Of a stretch of DNA of 52,242 nt, positions 8,965 to 17,671 are shown piece after piece; position 1 is the stretch's first letter; each line of letters starts with the position of its first letter. The notes under the pieces were generated by a model, which saw only the letters and a list, made by a program, of their open reading frames with translations, ran no database searches and had not been told where the DNA came from. Position numbers and translations under genes: made by a program. Source of the DNA: Acidobacteriia bacterium UBA6623 (GTDB taxonomy: Bacteria; Acidobacteriota; Terriglobia; Bryobacterales; UBA6623); the NCBI GenBank assembly GCA_002433055.1, contig DJHJ01000003.1:11710-63951 (forward strand). Reading direction: 5' to 3'.

Positions 8965-11616
8965 TTACTCTCTCGTAATAAACTCATCAAGGTTGAGAAC
9001 AACTCGAGCGATCGCAGTCCACACAGCAGCTTCGACAGAGGTGCTACCTTCAATCGCAGCTGGGAACAATGCTTCCCTTAACCTGGATGCGGAGCCTAGG
9101 CGTTCCATTTGCTGTTGGTGAAAGCTCAGTATTCGTTCTTGCTCGCGGTCTGTGGGTAAGCGTGCCAAGGCCAACTGATATGCATAGCTGAGCCTGCTCA
9201 CGAAGTTACGGTCTGGAGCCTCTGTCAATACACGCCCCGCCAAGGCACGAGCAGCCTCTAAAAAAACACTGTCATTGAGCAAATTTAAAGCTTGAAGTGG
9301 GGTGTTTGAACGCTCTCTTCTACAGTGTGTGGTTTGCATGTCTGGAGAATCGAATGTCATTAGAAACGGGTACGGTACGGCTCGCTGGAAGTGGATGTAA
9401 AGACCCCGGCGATAGGCATCACTACCTTCACTGGGGTTCCATTTCACTTGGTTGGCATAAGCTAGACCCGACACACCTCCCGGTTGGGGTGGTTTGATGC
9501 TTGGACCCCCAAGTGTTGGATCGAGAAGCCCACTTGCTGCCAGTGCACCATCGCGGATTAATTCTGCTGGTAGACGCAATCGCGATTGGCGGGCGAGTAG
9601 AATATTTTCAGGATCTACTTCCTCCAGATCTGTGCGGTAGTCTGAAGCTTGACGGTAAGTAGCGGATGTCACAATTTTCTTATGTAGCTTCTTAAGGCTC
9701 CAGCCCTGGTTCATAAGTTCCGCTGCAAGCCAGTCGAGCAACTTGGGATGCGAAGGTTGTTCACCCTGAGTTCCGAAGTCCTCTGAGGTAACAACCAAGC
9801 CCTGTCCGAAGTATTCTTGCCAAATTCGATTCACTGTGACTCTTGACGTAAGTGGATTTTTTGGTGAGGTCAACCATCTCGCCAGATCAAGCCTCGTAGG
9901 TGCAACTTGTGCATCTACGCTCTGCAATTGTGGTAAGAAGCTTGGCACATCTGGTGCTACCGGTATTCCCAGTCGATCCCAAGCTCCGCGCAGATGGATA
10001 TGAGTTTTTCGTGGCTCAGGTCGTTCAGAGACACTCTGCGCTCGACTCATTTCAGGGAAAGAGGCGTCTAACTGATAAAGCTTCCCCAGGGCTTCTCCGA
10101 AGCCGAGTTCCTTGTAGTGCTGTTTAGAAACCACACGGTTATAGTTTTTTAAAAAGAATTTGCTCAGAGTATAGGCATCTCGCGGATCACGCTCCTCGGG
10201 TCTGGTTGCGAGCACCTGGTGTCCTCTATCCATATATAGAGGTAAGACCTCGTAGCTAATGTCCCAATCGGTCCACTTGCCAGGATTTTTGGCAGCTTCC
10301 AACAGTCTTGCTTCCCAGGGTGGCTGCAGTTCTGGAACTCTGTGTTTAACAAGGACTTCTCGTCGTTGACGATCATATTCGGGACGCGCTGCAAGATATG
10401 GCCCAAGTTCACCTGCCAATGGGGCGTCTATGTCGACCTCATCGATACTGTTAAAAAAAGCGTAGAAGCTGTAGTAATCCTTCTGGGTAGTAGGATCGAA
10501 CTTGTGATCATGGCACTGGGCACAACCTACCGATAGCCCAAGCCAAACCGTCCCGACTGTGTTGGCGCGGTCTACGGTTTCCTCAAAGCGGTATTGCTCG
10601 ATGTTCACGCCCCCTTCGCGGTTTTTCAGTGTGTTGCGATGCATGCCTGCGGCCACGCGTTGCTCTACGGAGGCGTCCGGGATGATGTCGCCAGCAATTT
10701 GTTCGGCAGTGAATTGGTCGAAGGGCATATCGTCATTCAGTGCGTTAATAACCCAGTGACGATAGCGCCAGGCATGGGGCCGGCTACGGTCTTTTTCGTA
10801 GCCGTCACTGTCCGCATAGCGGGCAAGGTCCAACCAGGGACGAGCCCAACGCTCTCCGTAGTGTGGAGATTCTAGTAGTCGGTCCACCAGATGTTCGTAT
10901 GCCTCAGAACTTGTATCTTTAAGAAAGTTTTCGACAACCTCTAATTCAGGAGGTAAACCAGTTAAGTCGAGGCTGACTCGGCGTGCTAGGGTTGCTTTTG
11001 ATGCCTTAGGTGATGGCTGAATACCCGCAGTTTCTAGTTTGGAGAGAACGAAAAAATCGATCTCATTTCTTGTCCATGAAGATCCCACTATTTTTGGCAA
11101 TGGAGGCTGTTGTAACTGGCGAAAACTCCAATGTGTAGATTTGTTCTCATTCGTGGTTTCAGTTGGCTTGCCTTCTTCAGACCATAGAGCACCTTGGTCA
11201 ATCCATGCTCGGAGTAAGCCAACCTCCTTGCGCGACAACTTCGGGCCTACCGGCGGCATAAAGACTTTCTCGCCAATACCTGATACAAGGTGAATTAGCT
11301 TGCTTTGTTCGCTATTACCTGGCAGAATGACCGGGCCGGAGTAGCCCCCCTTGAGTGCCTCCACTTTGCGATCTAAGCGTAAGCCATTTATTTGTTGTGA
11401 CGGGCCGTGACAAACAACACAGCGAGCCTCTAACATTGGCTTGATGTCACGCGAGAATTCGATCTGCTGTTCTACAGCGGGTGGCAGATCTGATGGCTCA
11501 CCGTTCGCACCCGGCACTCCCAGTGCGAGAACTAAAAAAACCCCCAACGACGAAGAGGTCAAAAGGCCACTACAGATTCTCGAGCCGTCAGTCTTTACTG
11601 TCCCAGTACCACTCAT
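8965..11616 (-). CDS. PSD1 / planctomycete-type cytochrome C domain protein (DUF1549-DUF1553)
   Basis: 883-residue secreted multidomain protein. After a signal peptide (hydrophobic core SLGVFLVLALGVPGANG) comes a planctomycete-type cytochrome c domain with a haem motif in LEARCVVCHGP, then DUF1549 (LDLTGLPPELEVVENFL, ERWARPWLDLARYADSDGYE, second CxxCH in GCAQCHDHKFDP) and C-terminal DUF1553 (LARWLTSPKNPLTSRVTVNR, RERSNTPLQALNLLND). The start is placed at the ATG at 11616 because it puts the signal peptide close to the N-terminus; an in-frame start at 11682 adds 22 residues. It is first gene of an operon with DUF1501 and divergent from hemB. A redox role at the cell surface is inferred from the haem motifs. 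Confidence 0.93.
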   Translation of the reverse strand: MSGTGTVKTDGSRICSGLLTSSSLGVFLVLALGVPGANGEPSDLPPAVEQQIEFSRDIKPMLEARCVVCHGPSQQINGLRLDRKVEALKGGYSGPVILPGNSEQSKLIHLVSGIGEKVFMPPVGPKLSRKEVGLLRAWIDQGALWSEEGKPTETTNENKSTHWSFRQLQQPPLPKIVGSSWTRNEIDFFVLSKLETAGIQPSPKASKATLARRVSLDLTGLPPELEVVENFLKDTSSEAYEHLVDRLLESPHYGERWARPWLDLARYADSDGYEKDRSRPHAWRYRHWVINALNDDMPFDQFTAEQIAGDIIPDASVEQRVAAGMHRNTLKNREGGVNIEQYRFEETVDRANTVGTVWLGLSVGCAQCHDHKFDPTTQKDYYSFYAFFNSIDEVDIDAPLAGELGPYLAARPEYDRQRREVLVKHRVPELQPPWEARLLEAAKNPGKWTDWDISYEVLPLYMDRGHQVLATRPEERDPRDAYTLSKFFLKNYNRVVSKQHYKELGFGEALGKLYQLDASFPEMSRAQSVSERPEPRKTHIHLRGAWDRLGIPVAPDVPSFLPQLQSVDAQVAPTRLDLARWLTSPKNPLTSRVTVNRIWQEYFGQGLVVTSEDFGTQGEQPSHPKLLDWLAAELMNQGWSLKKLHKKIVTSATYRQASDYRTDLEEVDPENILLARQSRLRLPAELIRDGALAASGLLDPTLGGPSIKPPQPGGVSGLAYANQVKWNPSEGSDAYRRGLYIHFQRAVPYPFLMTFDSPDMQTTHCRRERSNTPLQALNLLNDSVFLEAARALAGRVLTEAPDRNFVSRLSYAYQLALARLPTDREQERILSFHQQQMERLGSASRLREALFPAAIEGSTSVEAAVWTAIARVVLNLDEFITRE

Positions 11617-11814
11617 GACACATGCTCTGAGGTTGAACACCCAATCCCACTTAATTATAGGGGTTGCCCCGAGATGTCTCAACAGTACTACGGGTGCGGC
11701 TCTGCAATGTCAACTTGCTGATGTCGCTGGTAGAGTTTGTAACTGTCTGTGCTACCTTCTGAAGAGATCGATCTGCCTAGCCCAACTGGCTGCAGCATCA
11801 TTACAATAGAACTC

Positions 11815-12783
11815 ATGTCGTTTCCTATAGATCGACCGAGACGTCTTCGTTCGAATATCACCATGCGGCGAATGGTCCGAGAGACTCGCCTCACCGCGGA
11901 AGACTTTGTCTATCCGCTGTTTGTTTGTCCAGGTGAGGGTGTCAAGCAAGAAATAGAAGCCATGCCCGGAAACTACCAGATGTCGGTGGACGAAGTGGTC
12001 GAAGAGTGCCGTGAGGTGCAAGCACTTGGTATCCCTGGGGTAATCCTTTTTGGGTTGCCAGACACTAAAGACTTGAAGGCTTCTGGAGCCTATGATGACG
12101 ATGGCACTATCCAGCGAGCAATTCGTGCGATCAAAGCTGAAGTTAAAGATCTGGTTGTGATCTCGGATTGTTGTTTATGCAGCTATACGAGTCACGGCCA
12201 CTGCGGCCAAATTGAAGATGGTGACGTTGATAACGACTCAACCTTAAAGTTGTTGGCAAAGACAGCTCTCTCACAAGCCCGCTCAGGAGTCGATATCATT
12301 GCTCCTTCAGACATGATGGATGGTCGAATAGGTGTGATTCGAGAAACTCTGGACTGCAATAACTTCACCGATCTTCCGATTCTCGCGTATGCAGCCAAAT
12401 ATGCTTCTGGTTTTTATGGTCCATTTCGTGAAGCTGCCAAATCTGCTCCTCAATTTGGCGATCGCAACAGTTATCAAATGGACCCGGCCAACCAACGAGA
12501 AGCAATGCGCGAAATTGAGCTGGATATCGACGAGGGTGCCGATATGATTATGGTGAAACCCGCGATGCCATATCTTGATGTCATCCACCGTGCAAAACAA
12601 GAATTTGATCTTCCCGTGGCCGCCTACCAAGTTAGCGGAGAGTTTTCTATGATCGTCGCGGCCGGGCAAAATGGCTGGATTGACCAACAGCGTGTGATGA
12701 TGGAATCGTTGACTTCGATCAAAAGAGCTGGTGCGGACTTAATTCTTACCTACTTCGCGAAAGATGCAGTGGGCCTTCTATAA
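11815..12783 (+). CDS. hemB: Delta-aminolevulinic acid dehydratase (porphobilinogen synthase)
   Basis: 322-residue cytosolic enzyme that condenses two 5-aminolevulinate molecules into porphobilinogen, the first common tetrapyrrole step for haem and cobalamin. The zinc-site cysteines are in DCCLCSYTSHGHCG. The two active-site lysines lie in AAKYASGFYGPFREA and MIMVKPAMPYLD. The ATG at 11815 gives the usual family N-terminus (RPRRLRSNITMRRMVRET); an upstream GTG at 11749 would add 22 unrelated residues. It is divergent from the haem-motif PSD1 gene. The next gene starts 61 bases downstream on the same strand. Confidence 0.97.
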   Translation: MSFPIDRPRRLRSNITMRRMVRETRLTAEDFVYPLFVCPGEGVKQEIEAMPGNYQMSVDEVVEECREVQALGIPGVILFGLPDTKDLKASGAYDDDGTIQRAIRAIKAEVKDLVVISDCCLCSYTSHGHCGQIEDGDVDNDSTLKLLAKTALSQARSGVDIIAPSDMMDGRIGVIRETLDCNNFTDLPILAYAAKYASGFYGPFREAAKSAPQFGDRNSYQMDPANQREAMREIELDIDEGADMIMVKPAMPYLDVIHRAKQEFDLPVAAYQVSGEFSMIVAAGQNGWIDQQRVMMESLTSIKRAGADLILTYFAKDAVGLL

Positions 12784-12844
12784 TTCTCGCTCGGTAACTG
12801 GTTTTGCTCGATGTTCATGGTCGAGCCTACGTGCTAGGTGTTCT

Positions 12845-14395
12845 ATGAATCTCTTTCTGGCGACCTCGATCACCCTTGTTCAGGTACTAGCACCTCTGGT
12901 TCTCTCTGCTGGATCTCTATCTGATCGAATCAATGAAATCATCAAAACATCTGCTGCAGATCAAGCATTCTGGGGTATTCAGGTAACGGATATTCATAGT
13001 GGGCGCATTCTATATGAACAACACCAAGACAAGCTATTTGTTCCAGCTTCGAACGGCAAACTTTTTTCAACAGCTCTGGCTCTCGCTTACTTAGGGTCAG
13101 AATACGTTCACACCACCACTGTGGGTTCTGGAGTATCTATTGGCGAAGATGGAACACTCGATGGGGATTTAGTGTTGCTGGGTGGAGGAGACCCGAATTT
13201 ATCCTCGCGTTCAGTTCCTTACAATCCGAAGAGAGAATTTGCAGTCGATCGCCTAGCACCCCTGCGAGAGTTAGCGCAGCAAGTTTCCTTGGCGGGAGTC
13301 AAAAAGATTGCCGGGAACGTGATTGGCGATGACAGTAGATATGTATGGCAGCGTCAACCGTCCGGTTGGTCCGTTGACGATAGTGTGTGGGGATACGGTG
13401 CACCAGTCAGCGCACTGTCTTTCAATGACAGTACTGTTGACGTGCAAGTCCTACCTGGTCATGCGGCCCGGGCTTATGCTCGTGTTGCCGTACGGCCGGA
13501 TGTCGGATACTTTAAGCTCAATAATATTTTGCGGACTGCAACCACTAGAATGGTGCCGCGTGGCTTGAATCTCGATAGACCACCTGGAACGAGAAAACTG
13601 ACTCTGTGGGGAGAGATTTCGATTCATTCGCGAGGCAGAAAGCTGTCTATTGCAGTAGACGATCCGGCATTATTTGCTGCTCAGGCTTTCCGCCAAGCAC
13701 TGAATGAAGCAGGTCTCGAAGTCGAAGGCAAGGCTATTGCACGTCACTCTTTTGGTCACCAGTTTTCTAGTCTGAAGAGATCTTCTACGTCACCACAGAA
13801 CAATTACCCGACAGAACTAGCAGCCATAAACTCACCATCTCTAGCGGAGACTATTAAGATCGTTAACAAAACCAGCCAGAATCTACATGCGGAGATGCTA
13901 CTACGAGAAGTCGGTTTGCGGCAACGAGGCGTTGGTAGCTACCAAGCTGGACTCGCAACACTGAGGGAATTTCTCAGTAAAAAAGTGGGATTAAGGAAAG
14001 GAGAATTTACTTTACTGGATGCCTCTGGTCTTTCACGGGGAAATCTTGTTAGTCCGGCTGCGACGGTGAAGCTGTTGGTACATATGTGGAAGTCGCCAGG
14101 CAAGGAAGTTTTTCTATCCAGTCTCCCAATTTCCGGCGAAGACGGCACACTCGATTGGCGATTCTCACGGACGTCAGCACGTGGTAAGATCCGTGCCAAG
14201 ACTGGAACATTGGCACATGTTACTGCCATTGCAGGATACGTTTCGACTGCTGACCAGTACAATTTAGCCTTTTCGATAATGGTCAATAACTATGGAGTAC
14301 AGGCGTCGTACATTCGCAACTTAGTTGACAAAATTTGTGTTGTTCTTAGTGAGTCCAAAATTGAGGGTGATAACGACGACAACAAGCAATACTAG
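12845..14395 (+). CDS. dacB: D-alanyl-D-alanine carboxypeptidase/endopeptidase, PBP4 (DacB) type
   Basis: 516-residue class C low-molecular-mass penicillin-binding protein that trims or cleaves peptidoglycan cross-links in the periplasm (peptidase family S13). The signal peptide is MNLFLATSITLVQVLAP onward. The three serine-acyltransferase motifs are seen: SxxK as PASNGKLFSTAL near residue 72, the second motif in DASGLSRGNLVSP, and KTGT in RAKTGTLAHVTAIAGY near residue 450. Between the first and second motifs is the long insert typical of PBP4. The start at 12845 is chosen for its clean signal peptide; the longer frame from 12764 overlaps hemB and adds 27 unlikely residues. It is convergent with prfA, with a 47-base gap. 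Confidence 0.93.
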   Translation: MNLFLATSITLVQVLAPLVLSAGSLSDRINEIIKTSAADQAFWGIQVTDIHSGRILYEQHQDKLFVPASNGKLFSTALALAYLGSEYVHTTTVGSGVSIGEDGTLDGDLVLLGGGDPNLSSRSVPYNPKREFAVDRLAPLRELAQQVSLAGVKKIAGNVIGDDSRYVWQRQPSGWSVDDSVWGYGAPVSALSFNDSTVDVQVLPGHAARAYARVAVRPDVGYFKLNNILRTATTRMVPRGLNLDRPPGTRKLTLWGEISIHSRGRKLSIAVDDPALFAAQAFRQALNEAGLEVEGKAIARHSFGHQFSSLKRSSTSPQNNYPTELAAINSPSLAETIKIVNKTSQNLHAEMLLREVGLRQRGVGSYQAGLATLREFLSKKVGLRKGEFTLLDASGLSRGNLVSPAATVKLLVHMWKSPGKEVFLSSLPISGEDGTLDWRFSRTSARGKIRAKTGTLAHVTAIAGYVSTADQYNLAFSIMVNNYGVQASYIRNLVDKICVVLSESKIEGDNDDNKQY

Positions 14396-14442
14396 CACCA
14401 ATTGGCGGAATATCTTGGTCTGCTTGAACAGTACGTTGCTCT

Positions 14443-15525
14443 TTACGCTGCAGGTAGATTCTGTTTCATTAACTCGGCTTGGAAGTGTGTTGCTAACGCA
14501 TCAACTAATGGAGTCAGTGAGCCGGCCATGATTTGCTCGAGCTGGTGTAGAGTCAGACCTTGTACACGGTGGTCGGTGACACGACCCTGGGGAAAGTTAT
14601 ATGTGCGAATCTTTTCGCTCCGATCACCGGTTCTTACCATTCCTCGTCGACTCTCGGCTTGCTCAGCCTGTTGTTTTTCCATTTCTATTTCGTAGAGCCG
14701 TGAACGCAACACCTGCATAGCACGGGCTCTGTTTTTAATTTGTGATTTTTCATCCTGACATGTCACCACTAAGTTTGTTGGCAGGTGTGTTATACGGACT
14801 GCGGAATAGGTAGTGTTGACTGATTGACCACCTGGGCCGGAAGAGCAGTATGTATCGACTCGAATATCTTTGTTTTCCACCTTAATTTCGACGTCATCAA
14901 CCTGTGGCATTATGGCAACTGTCACAGCGGAGGTGTGTATACGTCCTTGAGTCTCGGTCTTCGGGACTCTTTGTACGCGGTGCACACCAGCCTCGTACTT
15001 GAGTTTGCTGTAAACACGATGGCCGGAAATTAGGGAGATCACTTCCTTCAATCCGCCCACTTCGGAAAGGCTTGAGGAAATCATTTCGACTTTCCAACCT
15101 TGATCTTCTGAGTAGCGGGCATACATGCGATGGAGTTCAGCTGCAAACAAAGTTGCTTCATCTCCTCCAGTACCAGCACGAATTTCAAGCACTATACCTT
15201 TTTCGTCATTCGGGTCTTTTGGCAGCATCAATCTCTTGATCATTTCCTCAAGTCCATCACAACGCTCTTCAAGCCCGACAATTTCTTGGCGAGCCAACTC
15301 AGCGACTTCGATATCTGGATCATCGATCATTGAACGGGCTTCTTCTAGTTCGGTTTGACAATGTTTCCATGAATTGTATTGTTCAACTACTTCACCGACT
15401 TCTGCTGCTGCCTTGGCGGCCTTCTTATATCGAACTTGATCCGAGATCGTAGTTGGATCAGCCATTTCACGAGAAAGCTCCGCATAGCGTGCTTCCAGTT
15501 CATCCATCTTTTTTTGCCAGTCCAT
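14443..15525 (-). CDS. prfA: Peptide chain release factor 1
   Basis: 360-residue class I release factor for UAA and UAG codons. The GGQ peptidyl-tRNA hydrolysis motif is in SSGPGGQSVNTTYSAVRITHLP. The anticodon-like tripeptide is P-K-T in RVPKTETQGRIHTSA, the RF1 PxT form rather than the RF2 SPF form. The N-terminal helical domain (about 1-100) and GTGGDEA loop are intact. The ATG at 15525 follows an in-frame GTG at 15528; either could be used. It is not followed by prmC in this window, unlike in many genomes. It is divergent from a small membrane protein gene. Confidence 0.97.
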   Translation of the reverse strand: MDWQKKMDELEARYAELSREMADPTTISDQVRYKKAAKAAAEVGEVVEQYNSWKHCQTELEEARSMIDDPDIEVAELARQEIVGLEERCDGLEEMIKRLMLPKDPNDEKGIVLEIRAGTGGDEATLFAAELHRMYARYSEDQGWKVEMISSSLSEVGGLKEVISLISGHRVYSKLKYEAGVHRVQRVPKTETQGRIHTSAVTVAIMPQVDDVEIKVENKDIRVDTYCSSGPGGQSVNTTYSAVRITHLPTNLVVTCQDEKSQIKNRARAMQVLRSRLYEIEMEKQQAEQAESRRGMVRTGDRSEKIRTYNFPQGRVTDHRVQGLTLHQLEQIMAGSLTPLVDALATHFQAELMKQNLPAA

Positions 15526-15628
15526 CACTAACGCCTGATCAGGTTTTTTTCATGTGCTACAGGCCGAGTTTATTCTTGCAACACCGATGATTTTTTGGTG
15601 TGCTTGCCTGCTAGGCTACTATGGGTTC

Positions 15629-15653
15629 ACCGTTCTTCTTTCGTCTGAACGGT
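15629..15653. repeat. Inverted repeat in the prfA / membrane-protein intergenic region
   Basis: Perfect 7-bp arms ACCGTTC and GAACGGT separated by 11 bases, located between divergent genes 50 bases before the ATG at 15703. It could be a regulatory dyad or a 5'-UTR hairpin. No run of T follows on either strand. Confidence 0.35.
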
Positions 15654-15702
15654 ACTACTACAGGAGTCCACATAACCCACCATTTTACGATAAACTGACA
15701 CA

Positions 15703-16071
15703 ATGTTTAGGATCATGTTGCGCACTGTCCGTCAGCTGGTGCTGTGGACTCACCCACGCGGTTCGTGGCAATATGACATCCTAGCGATCGCTATCCTGGC
15801 GTTTATCTTTCTTACCCCTGGGGAAATATTTCACGATCAGCCACGCACGACGAGCTTGCGGAGCATCGATGCATTGTCTGAGGATTCAGAAGTAATGTTG
15901 TTTTGGGCTGAACCATTTGTAGTTGACGACATTGATGTAGAAGACCGAGATGAAGAGCTCAACTCTCTTTTGCGGCAGCGAACCGGTCGCAGGTTGACGG
16001 TCATTGATGTGCATCCATCAATTGACGAGAAAGGGGAAGTTCGCGCTTACCTCATCTATGCACGACCTTAA
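15703..16071 (+). CDS. Small single-pass membrane protein of unknown function
   Basis: 122 residues with one predicted membrane segment near residues 24-41 (YDILAIAILAFIFLTP), preceded by a basic N-terminus (HPRGSWQYD) and followed by a hydrophilic acidic region. The orientation is probably N-in with the C-terminal domain of about 80 residues in the periplasm. The C-terminal half ends in regular alternating hydrophobics (GRRLTVIDVHPSIDEKGEVRAYLIYARP), suggesting a small beta-rich domain. I do not recognise an enzyme family. Its position directly before the LolA-like gene on the same strand suggests an envelope role, which is inference only. A second in-frame ATG at 15715 is possible. Confidence 0.65.
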   Translation: MFRIMLRTVRQLVLWTHPRGSWQYDILAIAILAFIFLTPGEIFHDQPRTTSLRSIDALSEDSEVMLFWAEPFVVDDIDVEDRDEELNSLLRQRTGRRLTVIDVHPSIDEKGEVRAYLIYARP

Positions 16072-16176
16072 GTAGCCGTGGTCCCGAAATAACTTTTATC
16101 GCTTCTCCGCCGAGTTTTCACAAACGAGGACTGATTTTATCGAAACTCGATGTTGTATTTTGCACACCTGCCTAAC

Positions 16177-16857
16177 ATGAGAAAGCTTTTTTTCAGCCTT
16201 TTTGCAGCACTTTCTGTTGCCAATTTGTCAGCTATCGAAATGGACAGCTTGCTCGCACGGATGGATGCAGCCTCGGACAGTTTTCAGTCGATGCAGGCCA
16301 ACGTTCGTTGGCTCAAATACACTGATCTTGTGGACGACGAAAGTGTCGAAGAAGGTGTCATCCGTGTGATGCGAAACAAACGGCAACAGATCAACTTAGT
16401 AATTGAGTTCCGAGATCCTTATCAGTATTTCTTTTCTGTTCGTGGAACGAAAGTCGAGATTTATAGGCCAAAGATTGCGACGGTTGAAGAGTATGACTTG
16501 TCAAAATCGAGGGAAATTTTGGAGCAAGCTCTATTATTGGGGTTTGGAACTGCCGGACGTTTTTTGCGAGAAAAGTATGAATTGATGATGGTAGGTAGAG
16601 AGGAAGTTGCAGAAACGGCTTCGATTAAGATTGCGTTGGTGCCTAAATCACAGAAGTTGCGTGGTCAGATGCCACGACTTGAAATGTGGGTTTCTACTAG
16701 CGACTGGCAACCAGTGCAGGAAAAGATTTATGGTGTAAACCCTGGTGATTACCGTCTCTACACGTATACCAATATCAAACGGAATTTACCCATGAAGGGT
16801 TCGACGCTAAAACTGAAAACCCCTGCTGGGGTTAAACGTGTGTACCCCCAACGCTGA
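16177..16857 (+). CDS. LolA-like outer membrane lipoprotein carrier / LolA-fold protein
   Basis: 226-residue secreted protein with a signal peptide (MRKLFFSLFAALSVANLSA) and a LolA-like open beta-barrel pattern: MDSLLARMDAASDSFQSMQANVRWLKY near the N-terminus, then alternating strands and a C-terminal LKTPAGVKRVYPQR. LolA ferries lipoproteins from the inner to the outer membrane; related fold members have other envelope jobs, so identity as the true carrier is not certain. The ATG at 16177 gives a proper signal peptide, against a longer in-frame ATG at 16150. It lies 105 bases after a small membrane protein gene and 47 bases before a TIGR04282 gene, all on one strand. Confidence 0.75.
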   Translation: MRKLFFSLFAALSVANLSAIEMDSLLARMDAASDSFQSMQANVRWLKYTDLVDDESVEEGVIRVMRNKRQQINLVIEFRDPYQYFFSVRGTKVEIYRPKIATVEEYDLSKSREILEQALLLGFGTAGRFLREKYELMMVGREEVAETASIKIALVPKSQKLRGQMPRLEMWVSTSDWQPVQEKIYGVNPGDYRLYTYTNIKRNLPMKGSTLKLKTPAGVKRVYPQR

Positions 16858-16904
16858 ACTTCCGTTTGTGAAGAGTATTGGAAGTAGTCAATCAACTAAA
16901 CCTA

Positions 16905-17573
16905 ATGCCCTCTGCTATCGTTTTGTTTGCCAAAGCTCCGATTGCGGGAAACGTAAAGACTCGCTTACAGCCACCTCTGAGCGCCAATGCAGCATCTGAG
17001 CTTCATCTTGCTTTTGTTCTAGATTTTTGGGAACGTCTCCAGAAAATTACCAATGCCTCTATCTATCTTTTTTGTGATCGATCTTGGCCTCAGGGAAACG
17101 AGCCCGCTTCACGAGAACGTTGTGGTTTGCAAAGTGGCGGAGATCTGGGGGAGCGCATGTTGTACTGTTTCCAGGAAATTCTAGGGCGAGGATATAAGCG
17201 AGTTTTGATTGTCGGCAGTGATAGTCCAACTCTGCCTCTAAGCTACCTAGAATCAGGTCTCGAAAAGCTGCGTTACTCCGATGCTGTTTTGGGTCCCAGC
17301 AATGATGGTGGCTACTATGCCATTGGTTGTTGCCAGGTCAAACCACGTATGTTTGAGAAGATTCACTGGTCATCAGTGCGGACAAGGGAAGAAACCGACC
17401 GAGCTTTTGCACGCGAAGGTATTCAGCGTGAATTGTTGCCTGAATGGTACGACATTGATACTACGGAAGACCTTCGTCGTCTTGCTATTGAGTTAGATCT
17501 TCTTCCAGAGAAAATACTGCCTCGTACTAGGGCCTGGTTTGAATACCAACGGGCTTCCAATGTGTCCGTGTAG
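16905..17573 (+). CDS. TIGR04282 family transferase (DUF2064, GT-A-like)
   Basis: 222-residue protein of the TIGR04282/DUF2064 family, a nucleotide-diphospho-sugar transferase-like fold named in databases for arsenosugar biosynthesis or as an rSAM/selenodomain-associated transferase. Family blocks: AKAPIAGNVKTRLQPPLS at the N-terminus, GGDLGERM in the middle, VGSDSPTLP (metal-binding acid) and LGPSNDGGYYAIGC. The ATG at 16905 is chosen because the in-frame TTG at 16878 adds only non-family residues. No radical-SAM or arsenic gene is nearby, so the name should not be taken as evidence of arsenosugar synthesis here. It is convergent with the next gene. Confidence 0.85.
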   Translation: MPSAIVLFAKAPIAGNVKTRLQPPLSANAASELHLAFVLDFWERLQKITNASIYLFCDRSWPQGNEPASRERCGLQSGGDLGERMLYCFQEILGRGYKRVLIVGSDSPTLPLSYLESGLEKLRYSDAVLGPSNDGGYYAIGCCQVKPRMFEKIHWSSVRTREETDRAFAREGIQRELLPEWYDIDTTEDLRRLAIELDLLPEKILPRTRAWFEYQRASNVSV

Positions 17574-17671
17574 GAACAGATACTTTCTTCGTTTGACTAC
17601 TGCAGTAACCGTTGTAGCATGTCACGTCACTCGCAGGGCATTCTGGGTAACTTCAGGAAAAGATTAAGCCC

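Noticed and set aside
12307..12687. 126-residue minus-strand frame inside hemB
   Set aside because: It is antisense to the hemB active-site region; no motifs and no start signals.
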